Made by a program: the position numbers and the translations under genes
The notes under the pieces: model-generated
Database searches by the model: none
What the model saw: the letters and a program-made list of their open reading frames with translations, nothing else
What the model was told of the DNA's origin: nothing
Origin: Rhizomicrobium sp.
Lineage (GTDB): Bacteria; Pseudomonadota; Alphaproteobacteria; Micropepsales; Micropepsaceae
Assembly: GCA_037200385.1 (NCBI GenBank)
Contig: JBBCGL010000001.1
Location: forward strand, 4,355,418 to 4,419,417
Direction of reading: 5' to 3'
DNA: 64,000 nt
Part shown: one piece after another, positions 36,253 to 43,708 of the stretch
How the letters are laid out: each line of letters begins with the position of its first letter
How positions within the stretch are numbered: the first letter of the stretch is position 1

Positions 36253-36416
36253 GCGCGGACGCGATCCTTTTCCTCCCCCGTTGTTACGGGGGAGGGGGAC
36301 CATCGCGAAGCGATGGTGAAGGGGGTGACACCTGCGCCGGCCCCCTCCGTCTTGGCGCCGCGCGCCAAGCCACCTCCCCCGTAACAACGGGGGAGGAAAA
36401 CATGCGTCCCACATGA
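36249..36416 (+). other. Open reading bridge across a repeat between ccmA and ccmB
   Basis: From the ATG overlapping the ccmA stop (ATGA), a 55-codon frame runs through the 133-bp repeat without a stop and ends in a TGA at 36414-36416 that overlaps the ccmB ATG. The first six codons read MSADAI and the rest is repeat-encoded, low-complexity sequence (Pro/Gly/Arg). This looks like a former ccmB start displaced by a repeat insertion, while translational coupling from ccmA to ccmB survived. Whether it is translated is unknown. Confidence 0.55.
36268..36400. repeat. 133-bp palindromic repeat inserted between ccmA and ccmB
   Basis: Perfect 20-bp outer arms TTTTCCTCCCCCGTTGTTAC (36268-36287) and their inverse complement (36381-36400) enclose secondary hairpins: ACGGGGGAGG pairing nearby and CCATCGCGAAGCGATGG at 36299-36315. 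A 30-bp short form with the same TTTCCTCCCCCGT arm is at 45774-45803. Confidence 0.85.
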
Positions 36417-37069
36417 TCCCTCTCTTTCTCCGCGACATCCGCCTTGCGAGCCGTGCCGGCGGCAGCGCGGCGCTGGCGCTCGCCTTCTTCGCCGCCGTCG
36501 CGACGCTGGTGCCGCTCGGTGTCGGCGCCGACCTGCGGCTCCTTGCGCGCATCGCGGCCGGTGTGCTCTGGGTCGCTGCCGTCCTGGCCGCCTTGCTCTC
36601 GCTCGACCGGCTGTTCCAGGCCGATTTCGACGACGGCAGCCTCGACCTCCTCGCCCTCTCGCCGCTTTCGCTGGAAAGCATCGCCGCGGCGAAGATCGCG
36701 GCACACTGGCTGACCACCGGCCTGCCGCTCACCTTGCTGTCGCCGCTGCTCGGGCTGATGTTCGGCTTGCCGCCCCGCGCCATCGCCGTCCTCGGGCTGT
36801 CGCTGCTGGTCGGCACGCCGTCGGTGAGCGCGCTGGGCGCGATCGGCGCGGCGCTCACCCTCGCGGTTCGCCGCGGCGGGCTGATCCTGCCGCTGCTCGT
36901 GCTGCCGCTGCTCAGCCCCGCGGTGATCTTCGGCGCCGGTGCGGTGCAGGCGGTCCTCGACGGCCTGTCGAACGGCGCGCTGCTCTTTCTTGCCGCGTTC
37001 TCGGTCGCCGCGACGCTGCTTTCGCCCTTCGCGGCCGCCGCCGCCGTGCGGCTCAACCTCGCAGGATAA
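36413..37069 (+). CDS. ccmB: Haem exporter permease CcmB
   Basis: A 218-residue inner-membrane protein with six hydrophobic segments, starting IPLFLRDIRLASRAGGS, the normal CcmB N-terminal pattern. The DFDDGSLDLLALSP segment after the second helix and the GLPLTLLSPLLGLMFGLPP helix are family hallmarks. Its start is the ATG of an ATGA overlap with the bridge frame. It forms the ABC exporter with CcmA and CcmC. It precedes ccmC by 44 nt. Confidence 0.93.
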   Translation: MIPLFLRDIRLASRAGGSAALALAFFAAVATLVPLGVGADLRLLARIAAGVLWVAAVLAALLSLDRLFQADFDDGSLDLLALSPLSLESIAAAKIAAHWLTTGLPLTLLSPLLGLMFGLPPRAIAVLGLSLLVGTPSVSALGAIGAALTLAVRRGGLILPLLVLPLLSPAVIFGAGAVQAVLDGLSNGALLFLAAFSVAATLLSPFAAAAAVRLNLAG

Positions 37070-37113
37070 GCCCGATGCTTGCGACCCTGGCGCGGGAGGC
37101 CTAGATCGCTGTC

Positions 37114-37836
37114 ATGGCCAGCCTGTTCGCCTATGCCAATCCGAAGCGCTTCATGGACCTCAGCGCGGCCGTGCTGCCCTGGCTCGTCGCGGCGACGGTT
37201 GCCGCGCTTTTCGCGGGGCTCGTTCTGGGCTTCGCGAGCCCGCCCGATTATCAGCAGGGCGACACCGTCAAGCTGATGTATCTCCATGTCCCGGCGGCCT
37301 GGACCGCGATGATGGCCTATGGCCTGCTGGCCCTGGCGTCGCTTTTCAGCCTGGTCTGGCGCCATCCGCTGGCCGATGTCGCCGCGAAGGCGGCGGCGCC
37401 GCTGGGCGCGACGTTCACGCTGCTGGGCCTCGTCACCGGTTCGCTCTGGGGCCGCCCGATGTGGGGTGCCTGGTGGGTCTGGGACGCGCGGCTGACCTCG
37501 TTCCTGCTGCTGCTGTTCCTCTATCTCGGTTACATGGCGCTGTGGAACGCGATCGAGGACGAGGTCCGTGCCGCCCGTGCCGCCGCGATCCTCGCGCTGG
37601 TCGGCGCGGTGAACCTGCCGGTCATCGAGTTCTCGGTGAACTGGCACACGCTGCACCAGGGCGAGAGCATCTTCCGCGCCGGCGGCCCGACGATCGCGAG
37701 CGTCTTCCTCTGGCCGCTCTTCGTCAGCATGGCGGGCTACACCCTGCTGTTCTTCACGCTGTGGACCATCCGTATACGGACCGAGATCCTCGAGCGGCGG
37801 ATCCGTTCGCTCCTGCTGGGTGGAGCGGCGGCATGA
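37114..37836 (+). CDS. ccmC: Haem-handling protein CcmC
   Basis: A 240-residue six-helix membrane protein that presents haem to CcmE. The tryptophan-rich WGAWWVWDARLTS motif near residue 118 is the WWD haem-binding domain, and the conserved histidines are in YLHVPAAW and WHTLHQGES. The ATG at 37114 begins the MASLFAYANPKRF N-terminus. ccmD overlaps its stop by 4 nt. Confidence 0.96.
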   Translation: MASLFAYANPKRFMDLSAAVLPWLVAATVAALFAGLVLGFASPPDYQQGDTVKLMYLHVPAAWTAMMAYGLLALASLFSLVWRHPLADVAAKAAAPLGATFTLLGLVTGSLWGRPMWGAWWVWDARLTSFLLLLFLYLGYMALWNAIEDEVRAARAAAILALVGAVNLPVIEFSVNWHTLHQGESIFRAGGPTIASVFLWPLFVSMAGYTLLFFTLWTIRIRTEILERRIRSLLLGGAAA

Positions 37837-37982
37837 GCGGCTTCCTCGCGATGGGCGGTTACGGCGCCTATGTCTGGCCGGCCTATGGCGTCTCGGTTCT
37901 GCTGCTCGGCGCCGCGGTCGCCACGACGGTGCGCGCCTATGCCCGGGCCAGGGCACAACTCGCGGCGCTCGAAAAGTCGTGA
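37833..37982 (+). CDS. ccmD: Small haem exporter protein CcmD
   Basis: A 49-residue protein: one transmembrane helix (YVWPAYGVSVLLLGAAV) with YGAYVWPAYG upstream, then a basic tail RAYARARAQLAALEK. Those features and its place between ccmC and ccmG identify CcmD, which stabilises the CcmABC complex. It starts inside the ccmC stop and its stop overlaps the next GTG. Confidence 0.9.
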   Translation: MSGFLAMGGYGAYVWPAYGVSVLLLGAAVATTVRAYARARAQLAALEKS

Positions 37983-38512
37983 AGCGCCTCTTCTACATCC
38001 TTCCCGTGCTCGCGTTCCTCGGGCTCGCCTGGTTCCTGCACGCCAGCCTGCGCCCGCCGGCGGCTGCGGCGATGCAATCGGCGCTGGTCGGCAAGCCCGT
38101 GCCTGCGCTGGCCCTGCCGCCCCTGGATGCGCACACGCTGGGTTTCGGCCGGTCCGATCTCGCCGCGAAGGGCCGGGTCACGATCGTCAACGTCTTCGCC
38201 TCCTGGTGCATCCCCTGCCGTGAGGAGGCGCCGCAGCTCGCCCAGCTGGCCCGCGCCCGCGGCGTGCGCCTGATCGGCATCGCCTACAAGGACACGCCGC
38301 AGGCGGCCCGCGCCTTCCTCGATGAATATGGCGATCCCTATGAGCGGATCGGTCTCGACGCCGCCGGCGCCGCGGGCATCGAGTGGGGCATCTCGGGCGT
38401 GCCGGAATCCTTCGTCGTCGACTCCCATGGCGTGGTGCGCGGCCGGTTCGGGCCGCTCACGCCCGACGGCCTCATACTCGACGTGCTGCCCGCCATCGCG
38501 GCGGCACACTGA
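37979..38512 (+). CDS. ccmG: Periplasmic thiol:disulphide oxidoreductase CcmG/DsbE
   Basis: A 177-residue membrane-anchored thioredoxin. An N-terminal helix (LFYILPVLAFLGLAWFL) is followed by a periplasmic thioredoxin domain with SWCIPC (Cys77, Cys80), the cis-Pro GVPESF and the DTPQAARAFLDEYGDPY insert found in CcmG. It reduces apocytochrome cysteines or CcmH before haem attachment. The GTG start overlaps the ccmD stop (GTGA). ccmE, ccmF and ccmH are not in this window. Confidence 0.93.
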   Translation: MKRLFYILPVLAFLGLAWFLHASLRPPAAAAMQSALVGKPVPALALPPLDAHTLGFGRSDLAAKGRVTIVNVFASWCIPCREEAPQLAQLARARGVRLIGIAYKDTPQAARAFLDEYGDPYERIGLDAAGAAGIEWGISGVPESFVVDSHGVVRGRFGPLTPDGLILDVLPAIAAAH

Positions 38513-38552
38513 TCTTCAGATTTCGGCAACCATGTTTTGCGATGCTGGCGCG

Positions 38553-38810
38553 ATGCAACTCAGCGCCGCCAATCTCCTGATCGCCGCACAGCAGCTCTCG
38601 CGCGGCGCGGCCCGTCCGCCGGCGGACGGGCAGACGCCGTTCGCGTCCGCGCTTGCGAAGGAGAAGGGCGCCGACGCCGCCTCGTTCGAGCCGATGGATT
38701 TCAAGCCGGCGACGGCCGCGAGGCCATCGGCCGTTCCGTTGGCGCAAGCGCCTGCGCCGGCTTACAACGCCGGCACGCGCCTCGGCGCCAATCTCGATAT
38801 TCGCGTTTAG
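38553..38810 (+). CDS. Small conserved-looking protein of unknown function
   Basis: An 85-residue protein beginning MQLSAANLLIAAQQLSRG, then a proline-rich polar middle and ending with RLGANLDIRV. I recognise this start and end pattern from small alphaproteobacterial proteins of unknown role. It has no signal peptide or membrane helix. It lies 40 nt after ccmG and is convergent with the MarR gene 10 nt downstream. Confidence 0.6.
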   Translation: MQLSAANLLIAAQQLSRGAARPPADGQTPFASALAKEKGADAASFEPMDFKPATAARPSAVPLAQAPAPAYNAGTRLGANLDIRV

Positions 38811-38820
38811 GGGAAAGTCC

Positions 38821-39330
38821 TTAGGCCCGCCGGCGCTTGGTGCGCCCCTTGGGCGCGGCATGGCCGTCAACGGCAAAGGATTCGGCTGCCGCCGCCACCG
38901 TGCTCAGCAGCTTGACCAGCCGTTGCCGCTCGGCCGGCGGCAGGGGATCGAGCAGGGCCTTCTCCGCCCGGTCCGACGCCGTGCGTGCCGCGCGCAATGC
39001 CTTGCGACCGCTCGGGGAAATGGCGACGGAGTTCGCGCGCTGGTCCTCTTCGGTGCGCTCGCGCGACAGCAGGCCCTTCTCGAGCATCCGCCGCACCATC
39101 TCGGCAAGCGTCGAACGGTCGATGCCCGTGATCTCGACCAGCGCGGTCTGGCTCGCGCCTTCATTGTGCTCGAGCGCGGCGAGAAGCGTGAACTGCTGCT
39201 TGGTCAGTTCGCTCGAGCCGACTTCATGCGCATAGAGGTCGCCGAAGAACTGGGAGCAGCGCTTGAGGAGATGCGATGGTGACTCCGACAGGGCGAAGCT
39301 CCCATTCGTCTTGCGCTGAGCCTTCGTCAT
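38821..39330 (-). CDS. MarR-family transcriptional regulator
   Basis: A 169-residue winged-helix regulator. QFTLLAALEHNEGASQTALVEITGIDRSTLAEMVRRMLEKGLLSRERTEEDQRA covers the DNA-binding helices and wing (about 45-100), here described in order: recognition helix DRSTLAEMV, wing RERTEEDQR. The tail is basic (KGRTKRRRA). Ligand unknown. The 209-nt upstream gap holds a CGTTG-G-CAACG palindrome at 39474-39484, nearer to the NUDIX gene, which could be its operator. Confidence 0.9.
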   Translation of the reverse strand: MTKAQRKTNGSFALSESPSHLLKRCSQFFGDLYAHEVGSSELTKQQFTLLAALEHNEGASQTALVEITGIDRSTLAEMVRRMLEKGLLSRERTEEDQRANSVAISPSGRKALRAARTASDRAEKALLDPLPPAERQRLVKLLSTVAAAAESFAVDGHAAPKGRTKRRRA

Positions 39331-39539
39331 TCAACACCCCTCCGGAACAACCGGCCGGCTTCTGAGCGCCGCTGCTTCGGTTGTCAGGCACCGATATGCG
39401 GGCAATGCGTTTGTGGGAAAAGACTAGACGTCCCCGTGTCCCGTCACAACATTCTCTATCGCGTTTGCGCGGGCGTTGGCAACGCAAAGATTTTTCAACC
39501 GCACTTTTGTTTCGCTGACAGGCGCGTCAAACTGATCCC

Positions 39540-40106
39540 ATGAGCGACAGCACGCGAGGCATTCCGCCGCCGCCGAACGCGCGCTTCGTGCGGCGTGTAC
39601 CGGACGGAGACACAACAGAGCGCTATGTCTGCGGCGATTGCGGCCATATTTATTACAGCAATCCGAAAATTGTCGTGGGCGCGGTCGTTGCGCGGGGCGC
39701 GCGCGTGCTGCTGTGCCGCCGTGCGATAGAGCCGCGCAAGGGCTTCTGGACATTGCCCGCCGGCTATCTCGAAGAGCACGAGACGCCGGAAGACGGCGCC
39801 CGCCGCGAAGCGAAAGAGGAAGCGCTCTGCGACATTGTTTTGCAGGGCCTGCTTGCGATCTATTCAATCCCGGGGATCAGCCAGGTGCAACTGATGTATC
39901 GCGCCCGTCTTGATACGGATCAATTCGGCGCGGGCGCGGAAAGCCTCGACGTCGCCCTCTTCGACTGGGACGATATTCCGTGGACGGAGATTGCTTTCCC
40001 CAGCGTGCACTGGGCGCTGAACCACTGGCGGGAAGTCAGAGAGGTGAGCAATTTTGCACCTTTTTCGAACCCGCCGGGCGAGACAGGACGTTTTCCACAA
40101 CCGTGA
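39540..40106 (+). CDS. NUDIX hydrolase with N-terminal zinc-ribbon-like CxxC
   Basis: A 188-residue protein. Residues 29-40 (YVCGDCGHIYYSNP) form a half zinc ribbon with Cys31 and Cys34, and the Nudix box starts at Gly75 (GYLEEHETPEDGA, then RREAKEEAL). The last box glycine is Ala or Leu, a common variation. The arrangement resembles NudC-like and ADP-ribose hydrolases that cleave nucleoside diphosphate bonds. Substrate is not determined. It starts at ATG 39540 and is convergent with yciB. Confidence 0.9.
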   Translation: MSDSTRGIPPPPNARFVRRVPDGDTTERYVCGDCGHIYYSNPKIVVGAVVARGARVLLCRRAIEPRKGFWTLPAGYLEEHETPEDGARREAKEEALCDIVLQGLLAIYSIPGISQVQLMYRARLDTDQFGAGAESLDVALFDWDDIPWTEIAFPSVHWALNHWREVREVSNFAPFSNPPGETGRFPQP

Positions 40107-40109
40107 GGC

Positions 40110-40661
40110 TCAGTCTGACGTGTCCTGCGGCATGTGCTTGAGCAGAAGCGGCGTTTGCAGCGCGGCGAAGATCACCGTCATCGGGATCACCAGCCAGCTC
40201 TTGTAGGTCACCCAGTGCGACAGCGAGAAGTTGCGCCAGACGATCTCGTTCAGCACCGCCTGGACCGCAAAGAAAAGTCCCCAGCGCCAGGTCAGCGTCC
40301 GCCAAGCGCTTTCCGGCAGCTCGAACTCGAAGGACAGCGCGTATTTGATGAACAGCCGGTTGAAGGCCAGGCCCCCGAGCAAAACGGCACAGAACGTCGT
40401 GTAGATCACCGTCGGCTTGATCTTCACGAACAGGTCGTTCTTCAGGTAGAGCGTCAGGCCGCCGAAGACCAGCACGATGACCGCGGTGAAGATCGCGATC
40501 GGCGACAGCCGCCGCTCCATCGCATAGCCGGCGGCGAGCGACGCGAGCACCAGCACCATGAACGTCGCGGTCGCGACGTAGATGCCGAAGAACTGGAACA
40601 CGATGAAGAAGGCGACGAGCGGCCCCAGATCCAGTGCCAGCCGCCGCAATTGAACGCTCAT
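40110..40661 (-). CDS. yciB: Septation/intracellular-envelope protein YciB (IspZ)
   Basis: A 183-residue inner-membrane protein with five to six helices. LDLGPLVAFFIVFQ begins it, and TFFVKIKPTVIYTTF-like and WRNFSLSHWVTYKSW-like segments (here KIKPTVIYTTFCAVLLGG and NEIVWRNFSLSHWV) are typical of the YciB/IspZ family. It affects cell-envelope shape and septation. Its ATG overlaps the ftsY stop by 4 nt. The gene order ftsY-yciB is common in alphaproteobacteria. Confidence 0.95.
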   Translation of the reverse strand: MSVQLRRLALDLGPLVAFFIVFQFFGIYVATATFMVLVLASLAAGYAMERRLSPIAIFTAVIVLVFGGLTLYLKNDLFVKIKPTVIYTTFCAVLLGGLAFNRLFIKYALSFEFELPESAWRTLTWRWGLFFAVQAVLNEIVWRNFSLSHWVTYKSWLVIPMTVIFAALQTPLLLKHMPQDTSD

Positions 40662-41602
40662 CTTGCCCCCGTGAGTGCCTTGGCGAAATTGGCGGCGTTG
40701 AAGGGCTGCAGGTCGTCGACCCCTTCGCCCACGCCGATATAGTGGACCGGCAGGCCGAACTTCAGCGCCAGCGCCGCCAGGATGCCGCCCTTGGCGGTTC
40801 CGTCCAGCTTGGTCATGATCAACCCTGTCAGCGGTACCACGCCCTTGAAGGCCTCGACCTGGCCGATCGCGTTCTGCCCGGTGGTGGCATCAAGCACCAG
40901 CAGCGTCGCATGCGGCGCGCTGGGGTCGAGCTTGCGGATCACCCGCACGATCTTCTCGAGCTCCGCCATCAGGCCCGTCTTGTTCTGCAGGCGCCCCGCC
41001 GTGTCGATCAGCAGCACGTCGGTGCCGTCGGCCTTGGCTTTCTCCAGCGCCTCGAAGGCGAGCCCGGCTGCGTCGGCGCCGGTCGTCTTGGCGACCACCT
41101 GTGCGCCGGTGCGCTGCCCCCAGACGGCGAGCTGCTCGATGGCCGCGGCGCGGAAGGTGTCGCCCGCCGCCAGCATCACCTTGGCGCCGTTGGCGGCGAA
41201 GCGCTTGGCGAGCTTGCCGATGGTCGTCGTCTTGCCGCCGCCGTTCACGCCGGCGACCAGGATGACGAAGGGCTTGTGATCGTCGGTGACGTGCAGCGGC
41301 TTCTCGATCGGCTGCAGGACCTTGAGGAGCTCGCCGCGCAGGGTCTCGCGGATGTCGTGGTCGCTGACGTCGGCGCCGAAGCCCTTGTCGCTCACCGCCT
41401 TTGCCAGGCGGCTCGCCAATGCGGGACCGAGATCGCCCTTGATCAGGGCGTCCTCCAGCTCGCCGATGCTGACCGCATCCAGCTTGCGCTTGGTCAGGAC
41501 GCCCGCGAGGTTGTCGGTCAGACCGGCCGTCGAGCGCGACAGGCCGGCCTTCAGCCGCTCGAAGAAGGTCGGCGGCGGCGGCGCTTCACCGAAATCCCTC
41601 AT
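40658..41602 (-). CDS. ftsY: Signal recognition particle receptor FtsY
   Basis: A 314-residue SRP receptor GTPase that docks ribosome-SRP complexes at the membrane. The N-domain is residues 10-105, then G1 GVNGGGKTTT (118-127), the DTFRAAA insertion, DTAGRLQN and TKLDGTAKGG, ending VGVGEGVDDLQPFN-like. The acidic A domain of E. coli FtsY is missing, as in most alphaproteobacteria. It overlaps mtaB by 4 nt upstream and yciB downstream, so all are one transcript. Its partner Ffh is encoded at 48878-50251. Confidence 0.97.
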   Translation of the reverse strand: MRDFGEAPPPPTFFERLKAGLSRSTAGLTDNLAGVLTKRKLDAVSIGELEDALIKGDLGPALASRLAKAVSDKGFGADVSDHDIRETLRGELLKVLQPIEKPLHVTDDHKPFVILVAGVNGGGKTTTIGKLAKRFAANGAKVMLAAGDTFRAAAIEQLAVWGQRTGAQVVAKTTGADAAGLAFEALEKAKADGTDVLLIDTAGRLQNKTGLMAELEKIVRVIRKLDPSAPHATLLVLDATTGQNAIGQVEAFKGVVPLTGLIMTKLDGTAKGGILAALALKFGLPVHYIGVGEGVDDLQPFNAANFAKALTGAR

Positions 41603-42843
41603 GCCGCCACCGTGAGATGCCCGGCTGCCGCGCCGGTGACGCGGACCCGCACGAACGTTCCATGCGCCGCGCCTGCGATCTGGGCCGGCGCGAAGCAGGC
41701 GGTGCGCCCGATCCCGCCGCGTTCGACCAGCAATTCCTGCGTCGTACCCTCGAGCGAAGCCAGCCTCGCGGTCGTCGCCGCCTCGCCCTTGGCACGCAAC
41801 CGCGCCGCGCGGTCTTTCACGACGGCACGGTCCAGCTGCGGCATGCGCGCCGCCGGCGTGCCCGGACGCGCGCTGAACGGAAAGACATGCAGGCTCGAGA
41901 GGCCCGCGGCATCGATCAGGTCCAGGGTCTGCGCGAACATCGCCTCGTTCTCGGTCGGAAAGCCTGCGATGAGGTCCGCACCGAACGCGGCGTCCGGCCG
42001 ATGGCGCCGCACCCGCTCGCAAAACGCGATCGTGTCGCCGCGCCCATGCCGCCGTTTCATGCGCTTCAGGATCATGTCGTCGCCCGACTGCGCCGAGAGA
42101 TGGAAATGCGGCATCAGCCGCTCCTCTTCGGCGATGGCGCGCCACAATGCGGCGTCGGCTTCGATGGAGTCGATGGAAGACAGTCTGAGCCGCCGTACCG
42201 CCGGCACAAGTTTCAATATCTTGCGCACGAGCTGCCCCAGCGACGGCGCGCCGGGCAGATCCTTGCCATAGGCCGTGAGGTCCACGCCGGTCAGCACCAG
42301 CTCCGGAAACCCCGCCGCCGTCAGCCGCCGCGCCTCGTCGATCACGGCGCCGGGCGGCACGCTGCGCGAATTGCCCCGGCCGTACGGGATGATGCAGAAG
42401 GTGCAGCGGTGGTCGCAGCCGTTCTGCACCTGCAGGAAAGCCCGCGTGTGGCCCTCGAAGCAGTCGACCATCTGCCCGGCGGTCTCGCGCACCGACATGA
42501 TGTCGTTGACCCGGACCCTTTCGGACCCGGCCACGCCGAAACCGGCATAGGCCGGGGTCTGGAGCTTCTCCGCATTGCCGAGGACGAGATCGACCTCCGC
42601 CATCGCGGCATAGGTCTGCGGCTCGCTCTGCGCCGCGCAACCCGTGACGACGATCCTCGCACCAGGCCGCTCGCGCCGCGCCCGGCGGATCGCCTGGCGC
42701 GACTGGCGCACCGCCTCCGCCGTCACGGCACAGGTGTTGAAGATCACCGCGTCGCGCAAGCCCGCCTCGGCCGCACGCGCGCGGATCGCCTCGGATTCAT
42801 AAGCGTTCAGCCGGCAGCCGAAGGTGACGATGTGAGCGCTCAC
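41599..42843 (-). CDS. mtaB: tRNA (N6-threonylcarbamoyladenosine37-C2)-methylthiotransferase MtaB
   Basis: A 414-residue MiaB-like radical SAM methylthiotransferase. The N-terminal domain has TFGCRLNAYES, NTCAVT and TGCAAQ for one [4Fe-4S] cluster, the radical SAM domain has GCDHRCTFCIIPYGRG with the CxxxCxxC cluster, and a TRAM domain lies at the C-terminus. The CRLNAYES form and order identify MtaB (t6A to ms2t6A) rather than MiaB or RimO. The GTG start at 42843 overlaps the dapF stop (GTGA). Confidence 0.95.
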   Translation of the reverse strand: MSAHIVTFGCRLNAYESEAIRARAAEAGLRDAVIFNTCAVTAEAVRQSRQAIRRARRERPGARIVVTGCAAQSEPQTYAAMAEVDLVLGNAEKLQTPAYAGFGVAGSERVRVNDIMSVRETAGQMVDCFEGHTRAFLQVQNGCDHRCTFCIIPYGRGNSRSVPPGAVIDEARRLTAAGFPELVLTGVDLTAYGKDLPGAPSLGQLVRKILKLVPAVRRLRLSSIDSIEADAALWRAIAEEERLMPHFHLSAQSGDDMILKRMKRRHGRGDTIAFCERVRRHRPDAAFGADLIAGFPTENEAMFAQTLDLIDAAGLSSLHVFPFSARPGTPAARMPQLDRAVVKDRAARLRAKGEAATTARLASLEGTTQELLVERGGIGRTACFAPAQIAGAAHGTFVRVRVTGAAAGHLTVAA

Positions 42844-43670
42844 GCCGCCAGTGCCTTCAGGTCGACATCGCCCTTGAACGCCAGCGCCGACGGACCGGTC
42901 ATCAGGATATGGTCGTCGCTCTCGCGCAATTCGATGAACAGCGAGCCGCCGTCCAGCACGACTTCGACCTTGCGGCCCGCCAGTCCGCGCCGGTGCGCCG
43001 CCACGGCCACCGCGCAGGCGCCGCTGCCGCAGGCGTTGGTGATCCCGACGCCGCGTTCCCACACCCGCATGCGCAGCTTCCCGCCGTCCACGCTCACGAA
43101 CTCGACATTGGTCCGCGCGGGGAACATCGGATGGGTCTCGATCCGTGGGCCCAGCGCCGCGACCGGCGCAGCCTCGGCATCGTCGACGAACAGTACGACA
43201 TGGGGATTGCCGACCGACAGCGCGCTCGCCAGATGCGTGGCGCCGTCGACATTGAGCTGGAACTGGTTGGTGTCCGCCGGCTGGGCCATCGGTACGTCGT
43301 CCCACATCAGCCTGGGGGCGCCCCAGTCCACCGTGACCTGTCCGCCGCCCGCGTCGCTGCACAGCAACGTGCCGCCCGCGGTATCGATCCGTACGCGGTC
43401 GGCACCGCTCTCCTCCATCAGCAGCCGCGCGACGCAGCGCGTGGCGTTGCCGCACTGTTCCACCTCGCTGCCGTCGGCGTTGCGGATGGTCATCACCGCG
43501 TCCGCGCCGTCCCGCCCGGGCCCGATCACGATGATCTGATCGCAGCCGATCCCGAAATGGCGGTCCGCGACCGCGCGCGCGGCCGCCGCATCGAGCGCAA
43601 GCTCTTGCTTTCGCGCGTCGAAGACGACGAAATCATTGCCCAGCCCGTGCATTTTCAGGAACGGCGTCAT
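42840..43670 (-). CDS. dapF: Diaminopimelate epimerase
   Basis: A 276-residue enzyme that converts LL- to meso-diaminopimelate for lysine and peptidoglycan. The two catalytic cysteines are Cys73 (EVEQCGNATRC) and Cys214 (TNACGSGACA), both intact. MHGLGNDFVVFD is the standard N-terminus. It is the first gene of the dapF-mtaB-ftsY-yciB operon and is divergent from the peptidase gene with 38 nt between them. Confidence 0.97.
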   Translation of the reverse strand: MTPFLKMHGLGNDFVVFDARKQELALDAAAARAVADRHFGIGCDQIIVIGPGRDGADAVMTIRNADGSEVEQCGNATRCVARLLMEESGADRVRIDTAGGTLLCSDAGGGQVTVDWGAPRLMWDDVPMAQPADTNQFQLNVDGATHLASALSVGNPHVVLFVDDAEAAPVAALGPRIETHPMFPARTNVEFVSVDGGKLRMRVWERGVGITNACGSGACAVAVAAHRRGLAGRKVEVVLDGGSLFIELRESDDHILMTGPSALAFKGDVDLKALAA

Positions 43671-43708
43671 GGGCGGTATATAGGCGGCCGCGTGAGGGGT
43701 AGCAACGA

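Noticed and set aside
36249-36416. A real small gene between ccmA and ccmB
   Set aside because: Codons after the sixth are made of palindromic repeat sequence also seen outside genes, so I list it only as a bridge frame.
39464-39488. Firm MarR operator call for the TTTGCG...CGCAAA and CGTTGGCAACG palindrome
   Set aside because: It is closer to the NUDIX gene than to marR and short enough to occur by chance, so it is mentioned only within the MarR entry.
41617-43539. A 640-codon frame opposite mtaB and dapF
   Set aside because: It crosses two real genes with intact motifs and is compositionally an antisense shadow.
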